From contig JAHLKG010000022.1 in the NCBI GenBank assembly GCA_025526995.1, forward strand, positions 1-64,000: a stretch of 64,000 bases of DNA. The letters are read 5' to 3'. Every line of letters begins with the position of its first letter. The first letter of the stretch is position 1. This stretch comes from Powellomyces hirtus (lineage: Eukaryota; Chytridiomycota; Chytridiomycetes; Spizellomycetales; Powellomycetaceae). Both the position numbers and the translations under genes were made by a program. Shown here piece by piece: positions 10,000 through 18,489 of this stretch. The notes under the pieces were generated by a model. That model had not been told where the DNA came from. It ran no database searches and worked only from the letters and a program-made list of their open reading frames with translations.

Positions 10000-10068
10000 G
10001 GACAGTCTTTCTTGCTTCTTTGGACTGCTTCCAACTCGCTCGCCTCGGAATCGACCTTTACTGCGTCC
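10000..10068 (+). repeat. 69-bp GGAC...GTCC unit 2 (recombinase leader)
   Basis: Exactly 69 bp, ending TTTACTGCGTCC. It stops 12 bp before the ATG at 10081 and looks like a direct duplicate of the unit at 9899-9967. Confidence 0.8.
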
Positions 10069-10638
10069 CCTTCCCGTGCAATGTCAATGAACCTGTGCAA
10101 CCTACCACCTGCTGCTGCAGCAGCGCTCCATGGCACCGCAATGAACCAGGACGTTCAAAACCTCATGGCCCTGCATGCGAACAATTTGAATCAACTCGTT
10201 GCCAACCACAATGCACGGCCTGTGGCCACTCGGAATGCATACGAATGGCGCACAAAGTGGTACAAAGATTGGTGTCGCTCCCTAGGCATGGACGAGCGAG
10301 TCGCGCCAGACAAAGTTCTTTTATGGTTGAATAAAGCTGTTATACCGCGAGGTTCAAGCCGCAAAGATGAAAAAGGAATGAACAAACCATACAGCAAGGC
10401 AAGCATCGAGCAGTTTACTAAGGCAACCGTTGACTTGTGGTCTTATCAATGTCACTTCAACTTGAATAGAAAAGATAACTGCCCACGTACAAAGACACTC
10501 TCCGACATGGTCAAAGCCTACGCCCATGGAGTACTCCAGCAAGAGTTAAAAGGATTTGAAGACCGTGGCGTCGGAACACTCATTGATATGTACAGCGAAG
10601 CAGAACAGAGTGCCCTAGTTGCGCATTGGTGGGGACAG

Positions 10639-10722
10639 GTAGGGACATATTAAATCAAGTATTTCAACCATGATCCATGATATCTATGCAAAAAGACATT
10701 CTAATGCGTCCAATATCCGTAG
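10639..10722 (+). other. recombinase intron 1, one 69-bp unit (10643-10711)
   Basis: GTAG donor, then GGACATATTAAAT at the start and ATTCTAATGCGTCC at the end of a 69-bp unit, then CCGTAG acceptor. The splice is in phase 0. Confidence 0.8.
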
Positions 10723-11119
10723 GCACAACCAGAGATGGGCTTGCGGAATGCTGCATGCTTTCTTCTTCAACATTCGACTATGGGGCGTGGACAGAGTATC
10801 AGACTGCTTCAGCTCTCATATATGTTCAGCTCTGATCTACCAAAAGAGGAAGGACCAACGCCAGCATTTGCTATGATAACCATTTCACGTGAAGGGAAAA
10901 TGAACAAAGTAGGCCGCAAGGAAATGGTGGGTTGTATGCGCCATAAAGAGGCTGCTTTATGCCCTGTTGGCCATGCCGCGTTCTTCCTTTTCTATCGATA
11001 TCACAAGACCAATGAACAACCGCCAGACTTCACCGATAATGAGTCATGGTACAACACATACTTCATGAAGAGAGATACAAAGCGAGCGAAGTCGAGAAAG
11101 CGGAAACATGCAGACACAT

Positions 11120-11274
11120 GTAAGTAAAACGGGACGCGTTAGACATTGTCTTTGTGAACATAAGCCAAGCTTGCAGTCAAAAGCACCATTTACTGCGTCC
11201 GTCTACACTGGACAATGTTTTTGAATGCCTCTCGTTCTCTTTCATGCAATGCCGCTATCTAATACCTCCAAAAG
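11120..11274 (+). other. recombinase intron 2, two units (11132-11200 and 11210-11269)
   Basis: The first unit is exactly 69 bp (GGACGCGTTAGAC to TTTACTGCGTCC). A 9-bp spacer GTCTACACT follows, then a 60-bp shortened unit. The GTAAGT donor and AAAAG acceptor keep the frame in phase 1. Confidence 0.78.
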
Positions 11275-11571
11275 TAGATGTTGATGGTGCGGGAGAGGGA
11301 GAAGACGAATGCGAGGACAATGATCCCAACGGCATGTCATATCAATCTCATCGGCAAATCTATCAGCGGGCTCTCAAGGCTTGCAACATCAATGTATCAA
11401 AAGTGACACACCTCCCACGTGGCGTTGCAGTCCGTACAGCAACATCTCGAGGCGTGGATGGAAGTGACGTTAACAGAATGGGAGGCTGGGACTGAACAGC
11501 AAAGAATATGTCTTACGATTTGGAGCTCCCGAAACAATCTATGCGCGCATTAGGTCAATGGCCGATACAAG

Positions 11572-11654
11572 GTAATGGACACATTAAATTGATTAATTGT
11601 GTGACATCCATAAAGGGAATGCAAAAAACACATTCTAACGCATCCATCTTTTAG
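11572..11654 (+). other. recombinase intron 3, one 69-bp unit (11577-11645)
   Basis: GTAAT donor followed by GGACACATTAAATTG; the unit ends CATTCTAACGCATCC (GTCC changed to ATCC). TTTTAG is the acceptor. The flanking exons are one base out of frame across it. Confidence 0.7.
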
Positions 11655-12087
11655 GTGGCGGGTTCTTCTTACCCCGCGCATGTATTGATGTCCCTGAAGA
11701 ACTAGAAGCTGCCGTGTTTCCATTTGTTGATGAAGCATTGGGTAATCCACAAGTTACGAACATTGCTGGACAAGGCTTTGCAATTCTGTTGAAGAAAATG
11801 CGCCGTGTTGTCATTCAGGATGCTGCAGTCTTGATTGACAAATTTCCATTGCATGCCATGTGGCCCCATCCACTGTTCCGATCGCCAGCATTCCTTCTCT
11901 ACAAGACAGAGCTCTTGGACAGGATGCGCAGCGTCGTCGATCCAACCCTGGCGACTCTTCAATATGTTGTTCCACAAATCGCATCAACGATTACCACCGG
12001 TAATCCAGCACTCTCCTTTGAGTTGAGCGGAATCTCAAATCAAAACGACATGTCTATCAGACTGGGTAAAGAAATCATCGAAGATAT

Positions 12088-12165
12088 GTATAGGACACGT
12101 TAAAACATCTTTTTCAGTTCTGAGCCGCATTTGAAGTTGAAATATACGATTTACTTTGTCCAGAG
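12088..12165 (+). other. recombinase intron 4, one 69-bp unit (12093-12161)
   Basis: GTATA donor, GGACACGTTAAA start, TTTACTTTGTCC end, AGAG acceptor. The join is in phase. The interior is clearly related to intron 5. Confidence 0.8.
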
Positions 12166-12456
12166 ATCAGACAATACCCGGAAGGACGCCAGCCGTATAG
12201 CGGAGAAGATGCAAGAGACTTTTCAGACATATTGTAACGCACTGGGCATTCGGCAAGAAGCCACCTCTGTTGCGGTGCACGAGATGGTAACAGTGATATC
12301 CGACATCTGTCGATCTCCAGCAGCACGCCAGTTACAGTCTACTATGTCACAGCTGACGGATGCCCCCCCCCCCCCCCCCCCCCCGCGATTACTCTTTCCA
12401 ACGTCAACAACGTCAGAAGAAGAGGACGACGAACCCCTGTTGCGTACGACTACTAG

Positions 12457-12536
12457 GTAAGCGTTGGACAGGTTGACTGATCTTTTTCGCTCCCAAGCCG
12501 TGCTCTAAATTGAAATACATCATTTATTCTGTCCAG
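12457..12536 (+). other. recombinase intron 5, one 69-bp unit (12466-12534)
   Basis: GTAAGC donor, GGACAGGTTGACTGAT start, ATCATTTATTCTGTCC end and AG acceptor right after the unit. The join is in phase 2. Confidence 0.82.
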
Positions 12537-13029
12537 AAACCACACGGAACAGCAGTTGTACGCAGAAGAGACACAACAACAACAACAACAACCACAACCA
12601 CAACAGACACAGGGCTCCGAGTCTGCCAAATGGCCGCCATATGAGCTTTATCGGCATCACCAGACAGTGCTTCAAGTTTGGTTGGAATATGAAGAAGGGC
12701 AGCCAATTCTTGATGAGATGGGGACGGTTGTTGGACGACATCCTTCCGTACGTAGCTTAGAGGTGGCACACAAAGCAACGTGGCGAACGCATAGTTCAAC
12801 CGAACGGAAATACTGGAGCAAGCGCAAGGTGATATATGATGAAATCGACAAGCAAATGAGAGAGTCTAGATGCACAGGATATGAGATTGCCGAGATGATG
12901 GACATGGAGAGAGAAGGGCTTGGATTGACTCTGGATAAGTACAGGGCACACATATCGCCACCACCCAAGACAAAGCGTCGTCATATAGAACTTATTTGTC
13001 CTTCTATAGCACTTGCTGCAGATTAGCTA

Positions 13030-13191
13030 GTGACTTGGACACTTTATACGTGTTCTTTGCGCTGGCAGATAGAGTTGACCTCCAAATACACTATTTATTG
13101 CGTCCAGCATCCTGTGTGGACGCGTCAAATGTTTTCTTTGTGCTCGTGTTGAAAAGCTGCTTTCATATGTGCTATTTAATGCGTCCTATAG
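13030..13191 (+). other. 3'-UTR intron-like pair of 69-bp units (13037-13105, 13118-13186)
   Basis: A GT donor four bases past the recombinase stop, two exact 69-bp units separated by 12 bp, and a TATAG acceptor. The arrangement copies that of the two-unit coding introns. Confidence 0.65.
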
Positions 13192-13249
13192 GACCTCTAT
13201 GCTAACCAATAGAAACAAAAACCATAACCCCCTCCCCCCCCGCGCAAAA

Positions 13250-14329
13250 CTATACATCAGGATAGGATACACCAGGCATACCACCGGAACCCGAAGGCCC
13301 AGCACCCCCGAAGTCACCGTGTGGATTGTAGTCGTCTTCCTCGTCGTCCCGCTTTTGCGGGTCATGCTCAAATTCGGATGAAGAATCCGACTCCGACTCC
13401 GACTCCGTCGCCGTTGCCTTTCCCTTCCCCTTCCCCTTCCCCTTCCCCTTCCCCTTCCCCTTTGCCTTCGCCTTCCTCCTTTTTAGAGAAGCTGCCTTCT
13501 CCCTGGCGGCCTCATCGCGGATCTGCAGTCGCTGCAACTCCCTCACGCGTTCAGGATCAAGGCGCCTGCCCAAAGCTGCCGCAATCTGAACCTGCAATGT
13601 AATGAAGACACAGTAAATTGAGTTTTTGCGTCCAGCGGATGGACCAATCGTTCAAATAACTGATTTAATGCGTCCTAATAATCAGACATGCACTTACGTT
13701 GTACTTTGTGACGGTGGATCGCCTGGTATGGCGAGACACCAGGAGCGAGTCTGCCAAAAAACTTGCCAGAAAGAGCTCCGCTCCTTCTTGCAGTACATCC
13801 ATGCCCCTAGCATTCCAACGCAGCTTTCCTTTTGCGTTCAACTCGTCCGTCCACACCGGGACGGCGATCCCGCGGACGCATTGTTGAAATGGTGCCTTTG
13901 GGATCAACGCGCCCACTTTGGAGGCGTAATAGCTGGCATTGAAGGAAGATGGAGGACGCAATAAATCATCAGAAAGGGTTCAGAATGGCAAAGCGCATTC
14001 AAAAACACCATCTAATTTGTCCAGCGGTACTCGGACAAATTAGATGATGTTTTTGACCGCAAAACATAGGCGGGGACACGAAGAAAGCATCACTTGCGTC
14101 CAATACTCATAACTCACTCGATCTCTTTCTGTGCCAGTTTCCCCGCTCGGTGTTTAAGGTTTCTCTGCGGCGGAGGTGGTGCTGCGAATCTGCCGAGCTT
14201 GCTGAGTGTAGACTTGGGGGGAACCTCCGCGGTCCAGTCTTTCGTTTGCATAACAGTCTCAAGGTCTTTGTCTGAGCCTGTGGGACTGGGAGACCTTTTC
14301 CTCTTTGGTGGTTGCTTCTTTGGTGGCAT
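13250..14329 (-). CDS. divergent histone H3-like protein carried by the Crypton-like element
   Basis: Exons 14329-14118, 13932-13698 and 13591-13250 give 262 residues. Residues 1-58 are a Lys/Pro/Ser-rich tail. Residues 59-160 align along the whole H3 fold: KHRAGKLAQKEID like the H3 HRYRPGTVALREI entry, IPKAPFQQCVRGIA like IRKLPFQRLVREIA, LRWNARGMDVLQEGAELFLA like the helix-2 block, and VTKYNVQIAAALGRR like the helix-3 VTIMPKDIQLARRIRG. Loop 1 is about six residues longer than in H3, a trait shared in milder form by centromeric H3. The C-terminus adds a KGKGKG repeat and an acidic Glu/Ser/Asp stretch. All splice joins are in phase and no stop interrupts it. Whether it is a nucleosomal or a DNA-packaging histone is unknown. 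Confidence 0.8.
13592..13697 (-). other. histone-like gene intron 2, one altered unit (13606-13675)
   Basis: The GTAAGT donor and TTGCAG acceptor enclose a 70-bp unit with GGACGCATTAAAT at one end and TTTACTGTGTCT at the other. An internal GCGTCC...GGACC suggests a fused or rearranged pair. Confidence 0.75.
13933..14117 (-). other. histone-like gene intron 1, two 69-bp units (13954-14022, 14033-14101)
   Basis: GTGAGT donor and TGCCAG acceptor. The two exact 69-bp units meet at a 10-bp spacer, forming a near-perfect palindrome around 14001-14055 (ACACCATCTAATTTGTCC and its complement). Confidence 0.82.
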
Positions 14330-14462
14330 TGTCTGTGTGCGTGTTGTGTGTGAAATGGAACAGAATATGAATGAATACTGATACTACTATATTGCAGAAC
14401 AATCAAAACCCTCCCCTCTTCCCCTCCCCTCTTCCCCTCCCCTCTTCCCCTCCCCTCTGCCA

Positions 14463-15358
14463 CTACTCGTCCTTGTCGTCCTCCTCCTCCTGCTCCTCCT
14501 GCTCATCCTGCTCATCCTCGGTCGCGATCTCGTCAGCTTGGGGATTCGTTGATTCTCTGGTCAAAACCTCGCCCATTCTCGCACAAGTCGCACGAGTAGC
14601 TGTTGGGATCGTTGGTGGAAGGAACTCCCTCTCCCAGGCAGGGTTTTCTCTGGCTTTCGCATTTGGGCACCGTGAGCCACGGCTGCAGTCCACCTCAGCA
14701 GTTCTAGGGACTCTTGGCATGTGCCACATTGCGTGATGGTTGCAATCGACAGGATGAAACTTGAGGTCGCCGCCTACAACAATAAATAGAGGTAGAAGTG
14801 AGTGGACATATTAAATAACGTTAAAGCGTATAGCTACTCTGATTGCGTGCGAAATAACCATTTACTGTGTCCAGCACATACGGACGCAGTAAATGGTGTT
14901 TTTGATCGCCAAATTCGTTTACATGCACAAAGACAATGTTTAACGTGTCCATACATACCCAAGAGCTCCTGGCGTACTCATATCCCCCTAACACGCTCCC
15001 CTCCAGCGTAGTTCCTTGCTTCATTGCCAACAAGAGCCCAGCCAGCCGCCACACCAGACTCGAGTTGATGTGCCAAGGTATTGATGTGATTGATGTCTGT
15101 CATGGGCCACCAGTACCAGGCAGTCCCCTTCCGCTGTAAGGTCCGAGGGGGGCAGGCTTTGGCAAGGTATCGCAGGAGCGCAACGGTTGCTTGCAGTTCT
15201 TCTTCCGCCATGCGAGCTTGAGTGGCTGCAAAACCTTCGAGATAATGTCCCTCTTTGGGTGGTTGCGACGATCGTTTCCTTCCACCACCACCACTTCCAC
15301 CACTACCACTTGCACCACCTCCTCCACCTAGGTTAAACAATCTTGCTACGGTTCCCAT
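14463..15358 (-). pseudogene. unknown protein of the Crypton-like element, one in-frame TGA
   Basis: Exons 15358-14959 and 14773-14463 would give 236 residues and join in phase 1. A TGA near 14986 interrupts exon 1; it is one C-to-T change from CGA, and the frame stays open on both sides. The protein has a Gly/Ser-rich start, a helical middle (EEELQATVALLRYLAKA), a WYWW aromatic cluster, a His/Cys-containing stretch (HPVDCNHHAMWHM, then CSRGSRC) and an acidic Glu/Asp tail. I do not recognise the family. It shares orientation, intron type and location with the histone-like gene, so it is probably part of the same element. Confidence 0.6.
14774..14958 (-). other. intron of unknown gene, two 69-bp units (14804-14872, 14882-14950)
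   Basis: GTATGT donor, two exact 69-bp units with a 9-bp spacer, and a TTGTAG acceptor. The junction forms a palindrome around AACCATTTACTGTGTCC and GGACGCAGTAAATGG. Confidence 0.82.
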
Positions 15359-15389
15359 AATGCTCTACTTACAAAAAAAAACAAAAAAA

Positions 15390-15472
15390 CTGCGGGACGC
15401 ATGTCAGTTCGTTTTTCAATGCAAATTGGACTGCTCTCTTCAAATACACCATCTAACCAGTCCCTTACATAC
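15390..15472 (-). other. 5'-UTR intron of unknown gene, one 69-bp unit (15395-15463)
   Basis: GTATGT donor, GGACTGGTTAGATGGTG start, and CATGCGTCC end followed by CGCAG acceptor. It lies 32 bp upstream of the ATG at 15358. Confidence 0.75.
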
Positions 15473-15807
15473 CTCGTTTGTGGTGTTGTGCTCGTTGTGT
15501 TATGAGATAAGATGAGATGAGATGAGAGGTGTCAGATGGGGAAAGATGAGTTGGGGGGAGAATGGGATTTGACAGGTGAGCCAGCTGAGATTCGGCAGCT
15601 CGAGTGCTGTGCTGACGTGTTCATGAACACGTGTTTTCCATTGGCTTGGTTGGCTTGAAATCGGCAAAACCGGCTTGAAAGTCAGGTATTTAAGTGCTCG
15701 GCCACATTAATCGAGGCCCCCACCAGGCCACAAAATGTGGCGCTTAGTCGTGATGTGAAAGATACCTTCACAGTATCATCACAGTCACAAAGCTGAATCT
15801 AGTCTAT

Positions 15808-16890
15808 CTAATAACGCGTCGGCCCTCCTTCAGCAGCAAGCACCGCTTGCATGCAACACGGCATGCTTTCAACAAGATTCTGCAACATGCTGGGCTCAAT
15901 TGCAGCCCAGATATCTTCTACTTCTAATTCTAGCTGCACCCGAGAGGTAGGTTTGGGTTTGAGACTGTAAATATGCCATTTCAAGATAGCCCAGAGGTTT
16001 TCAATGGGGTTTAAATCAGGGCTGTTGGCTGGCCACTTCATGATGACGCTCGGATGGTTCGGATCAGAGTTAAACCATGCCATCGTTTCCTGTGAAACAT
16101 GAATCTTTGCGTTATCTTGCTGAAAGATACATTCAGAATGAAAGGATACTTCTCTCCAAAATGGCATGAAATGCTCTGTCAAATGCTTGATATAAGCCTC
16201 CGAATCAATTCCTCGACTATTGCCCTTTTTCTTGTGCTTTTCGGATGGCGGCAGTGCAATCATCCTGTTGATTGGACCAGCCCTGTTTCCTATAAAACAG
16301 CCCCAGAACATTACTGTAACACCCTTCCTCAGAACAGGCTGCATGCATTCTTTGGAATAGCGCTCACCAGATTGTCGCCAAACACGTTGACGGTACTGTC
16401 CCCCAATTTGAATTGCAGTCTTGTCTGTCCACATGATACGGCTCCAATCTTCAGTTGTCCAATGAGCATGTGCTAAAGCAAACAGTATAAGGTCCTGCTT
16501 GTGCTGCGGAGTCATGATGGGTCCACGGGCAGCCCAGTAGCTTCTAACACCGAGGAATGAAGTTACGTAGCGTCTGAAAGTACCCTCACTGATTCTAAAG
16601 GCAGCACGTTCACAAAACTCATCTAATAACTCCTGTAGTGTCTTCCATCTTCCAAGTCCAGTGACTATCTCTCGCAACAGCTGGACAATGTCCACAGAGT
16701 GTGCCATATGCAACTGCTTCCTTCCGGGGGGTTTTTTGGTCTCATACGTGCCTTTTTCTCTCCAAAGTCTCCAAGTCCTTGTAACTGTTGATCTAGACAC
16801 ATTCTGCATGCGCGCCACTTTGTTTATGCTTCTACCACTCTGCCGCAACGCTACAATAGAAGCGCGCTGTGTGGGGTCCAAGGGTGCCAT
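15808..16890 (-). CDS. Tc1/mariner transposase
   Basis: The frame gives 360 residues from the ATG at 16890. An N-terminal helix-turn-helix (GRSINKVARMQNVSRSTVTR) is followed by a GRK linker. The catalytic triad shows as WTDKTAIQ, IFQQDNAKIH and SPDLNPIENLW. The second Asp and the Glu are separated by 37 residues, longer than the 34 of classic Tc1/mariner. The frame is intact. No convincing inverted ends were found beside it, so the element limits are not given. It sits just outside the right inverted end of the Crypton-like element. Confidence 0.9.
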   Translation of the reverse strand: MAPLDPTQRASIVALRQSGRSINKVARMQNVSRSTVTRTWRLWREKGTYETKKPPGRKQLHMAHSVDIVQLLREIVTGLGRWKTLQELLDEFCERAAFRISEGTFRRYVTSFLGVRSYWAARGPIMTPQHKQDLILFALAHAHWTTEDWSRIMWTDKTAIQIGGQYRQRVWRQSGERYSKECMQPVLRKGVTVMFWGCFIGNRAGPINRMIALPPSEKHKKKGNSRGIDSEAYIKHLTEHFMPFWREVSFHSECIFQQDNAKIHVSQETMAWFNSDPNHPSVIMKWPANSPDLNPIENLWAILKWHIYSLKPKPTSRVQLELEVEDIWAAIEPSMLQNLVESMPCCMQAVLAAEGGPTRY

Positions 16891-16959
16891 GATGCATGTG
16901 CAATGCCGCAAGAGATCTCGAGATCTCGTCATTTGGCCCTTCCAGCTTGTTGCTGGCAA

Positions 16960-17254
16960 GCCATTACATAAGCGTGTATGTCAGTATTTCGGATGCTGGG
17001 CATATGACATGTAAGTGAAATGCTACAGATTCAGTGTCCAATCAAACCATGGCTGATGTCAGTAGCTATTGGCCCAACTTCTGACATTTCAGCCAACCAC
17101 TGGAGATGCTCTAATGACTATTTGTAGTACTAGTCGTGCTGGTCCTTACAAACCACAAACAGCAGTTTGCATACCATTTCTGAGAGCATGGTTCAGCCAG
17201 AAACAGACTTGTTGGGTCACCTCACAGGTTGCATTTTAAAGTGAAGAGCCTTTG
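16960..17254. other. intergenic with a short Harbinger-like end
   Basis: At 17085-17113 the minus strand reads GAGCATCTCCAGTGGTTGGC, related to the repeat ends at 5941-6018 and 27931-28010, with TAA just outside. No gene is seen. Confidence 0.4.
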
Positions 17255-17504
17255 GCCTTCCACATGTCTGCCATAGAACTGAAGTGGTAGCAATAGCTGT
17301 GCAGAGGAGAAGGGGCCCAGAAAGTGGAAGCAGAAACTGCATCAAAAAGAGGGGGCCTGGAAAGTAGTAGCAAGAACTGCACAGAGGAGAGAGAGTCTGG
17401 TGATAATAGGAAACAGACGTGACAGAAAGAAGAGTGTATGTGTAATAGAAACAAACAAAAATACCGAGTGGAGCATATACTCAGTAAGAATAGTGGTAAT
17501 ACAA
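17255..17504 (-). repeat. leader/start-codon module and flank, mutated copy 3
   Basis: It follows the order of 9150-9500 but with many transitions. GAACGAACAGGAACACCGAG becomes AAACAAACAAAAATACCGAG, a pattern of G-to-A (C-to-T on the other strand) change. Confidence 0.75.
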
Positions 17505-18240
17505 TTTTAGTATGCGGAGATTTTTGTAGATTTTAAAAAAGATACTGGATCTAACAAATAAGACATTAACTATTGCGTAAGAGCTTTACAATGAAAGTTA
17601 CAATATATAACCATAAATTAGTTTTAATAATTGTCAGACTGAATTCAGAATAATTAATTCTGCAGTCTAATTTCAAATTAATTGCTAAAAAGGTAAAAAT
17701 CAATCTGCATCTTTTCTTTATATTTTTTACTAAATTGTTTTTTGTATATTTCTTTTCTATACACAATTGCATTGCCCCCATTACCTATTTTTACTATTAA
17801 AAATTAAAATCTTTTATTTTGCGTGATCTTCTATTTTATGTTATTAACTCAAAGACTGCTTGTAATTTAGTAAATCTGATAAAACATTGAGCAACCCCAT
17901 TTAACCAAAGAGGATGCTAGTCTATCTAGTAAATCTGTTATTGAAGTATCCAATGCTATTTTTAAAGACAATTAAGACAGACACGGATTTTAAAAAGTGG
18001 CAGAACTAATACCCAAAAAGATCACTTAATTGAAAAAAACACAAATTCAATTTTAAATGAATGTACAAAAAAATTCTGTTCTGGTAGTCATATAGCTGAA
18101 CTAAAAATCAAAAAGCGCACTTACTTGAAAAAGATACAAATTAAATTTTAAATTAAACCCTAAAGAAAAAAAAATCTGTTCTGGTAGTCATTTTGCTTTC
18201 AGGATAATACTTACGCTCTTTCATATAATTTTTGGTGTAA
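17505..18240. other. strongly AT-rich stretch without genes
   Basis: Base composition drops to mostly A and T with short near-repeats (AAATTCTGTTCTGGTAGTCAT occurs twice in similar form at about 18071 and 18171). No open frame of note. It may be decayed repeat DNA. Confidence 0.6.
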
Positions 18241-18489
18241 TTGCCAAGCCATTTCCCCGCTTGCCCAGCCATGGCCAAGTTAGAGATTGCTCCTCTGTCC
18301 AAAGTAGCCACCACCCCAGTTGATCCCATACCAACACTTGGACTAATGGGGACGCTACTTATGATCTGCTGCAGTAGGGATGCAATTTTCTTCAGCAGAG
18401 TCTACTGTGCCTCATATTTTGGAGGAGGATCCAAAGAATACGCTCAGTTCATGTCATCTACACGGTGTTGCTTTAGCTGGAATACTCTT

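Larger units (their letters stand above)
10081..13026 (+). pseudogene. Crypton-type tyrosine recombinase with GCR1-like C-terminal domain
   Basis: Exons at 10081-10638, 10723-11119, 11275-11571, 11655-12087, 12166-12456 and 12537-13026. The first exon resembles the helical core-binding domain (YEWRTKWYKDWC). Exon 2 carries the Ndc10/Crypton block (GRGQSIRLLQLSYMF, then GPTPAF and CPVGHAAFFL). Exon 3 has the HLPRGVAVRTA catalytic His-Arg and a candidate nucleophile in KEYVLRFG. Exon 4 has FLPRACIDVPEELE, a block typical of fungal Ndc10-like proteins. Exon 6 matches the GCR1_C DNA-binding pattern (VWLEYEEG, ATWR, KYWSKRKVIYDEI). The frame breaks after GGWD near 11490 and again at the exon 3-4 join, so the copy looks inactivated. 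The remaining splice joins are in phase. Confidence 0.72.
9745..15718. mobile_element. Crypton-like element with recombinase, histone-like and unknown genes
   Basis: Three genes lie here: a tyrosine recombinase (+), a histone H3-like protein (-) and an unknown protein (-). They share one intron unit of 69 bp. The proposed limits are a perfect 12-bp inverted pair, GGCCTCGATTAA at 9745-9756 and its complement at 15707-15718. Known Cryptons lack inverted ends, so the limits are uncertain. The recombinase has frameshifts and the third gene a TGA, so this copy is probably inactive. Confidence 0.6.

Noticed and set aside
12361..12384. Poly-C run in recombinase exon 5 as a frameshift site
   Set aside because: The frame on both sides is the same as read here (a proline run), so no shift is needed.
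10639..12536. Target-site duplications flanking the 69-bp intron units
   Set aside because: No convincing short direct repeat was seen at single-unit introns, so recent insertion is not claimed.
15730..17110. Terminal inverted repeats for the Tc1/mariner element
   Set aside because: Only an eight-base CTGAATCT match was found by eye; too weak to define ends.
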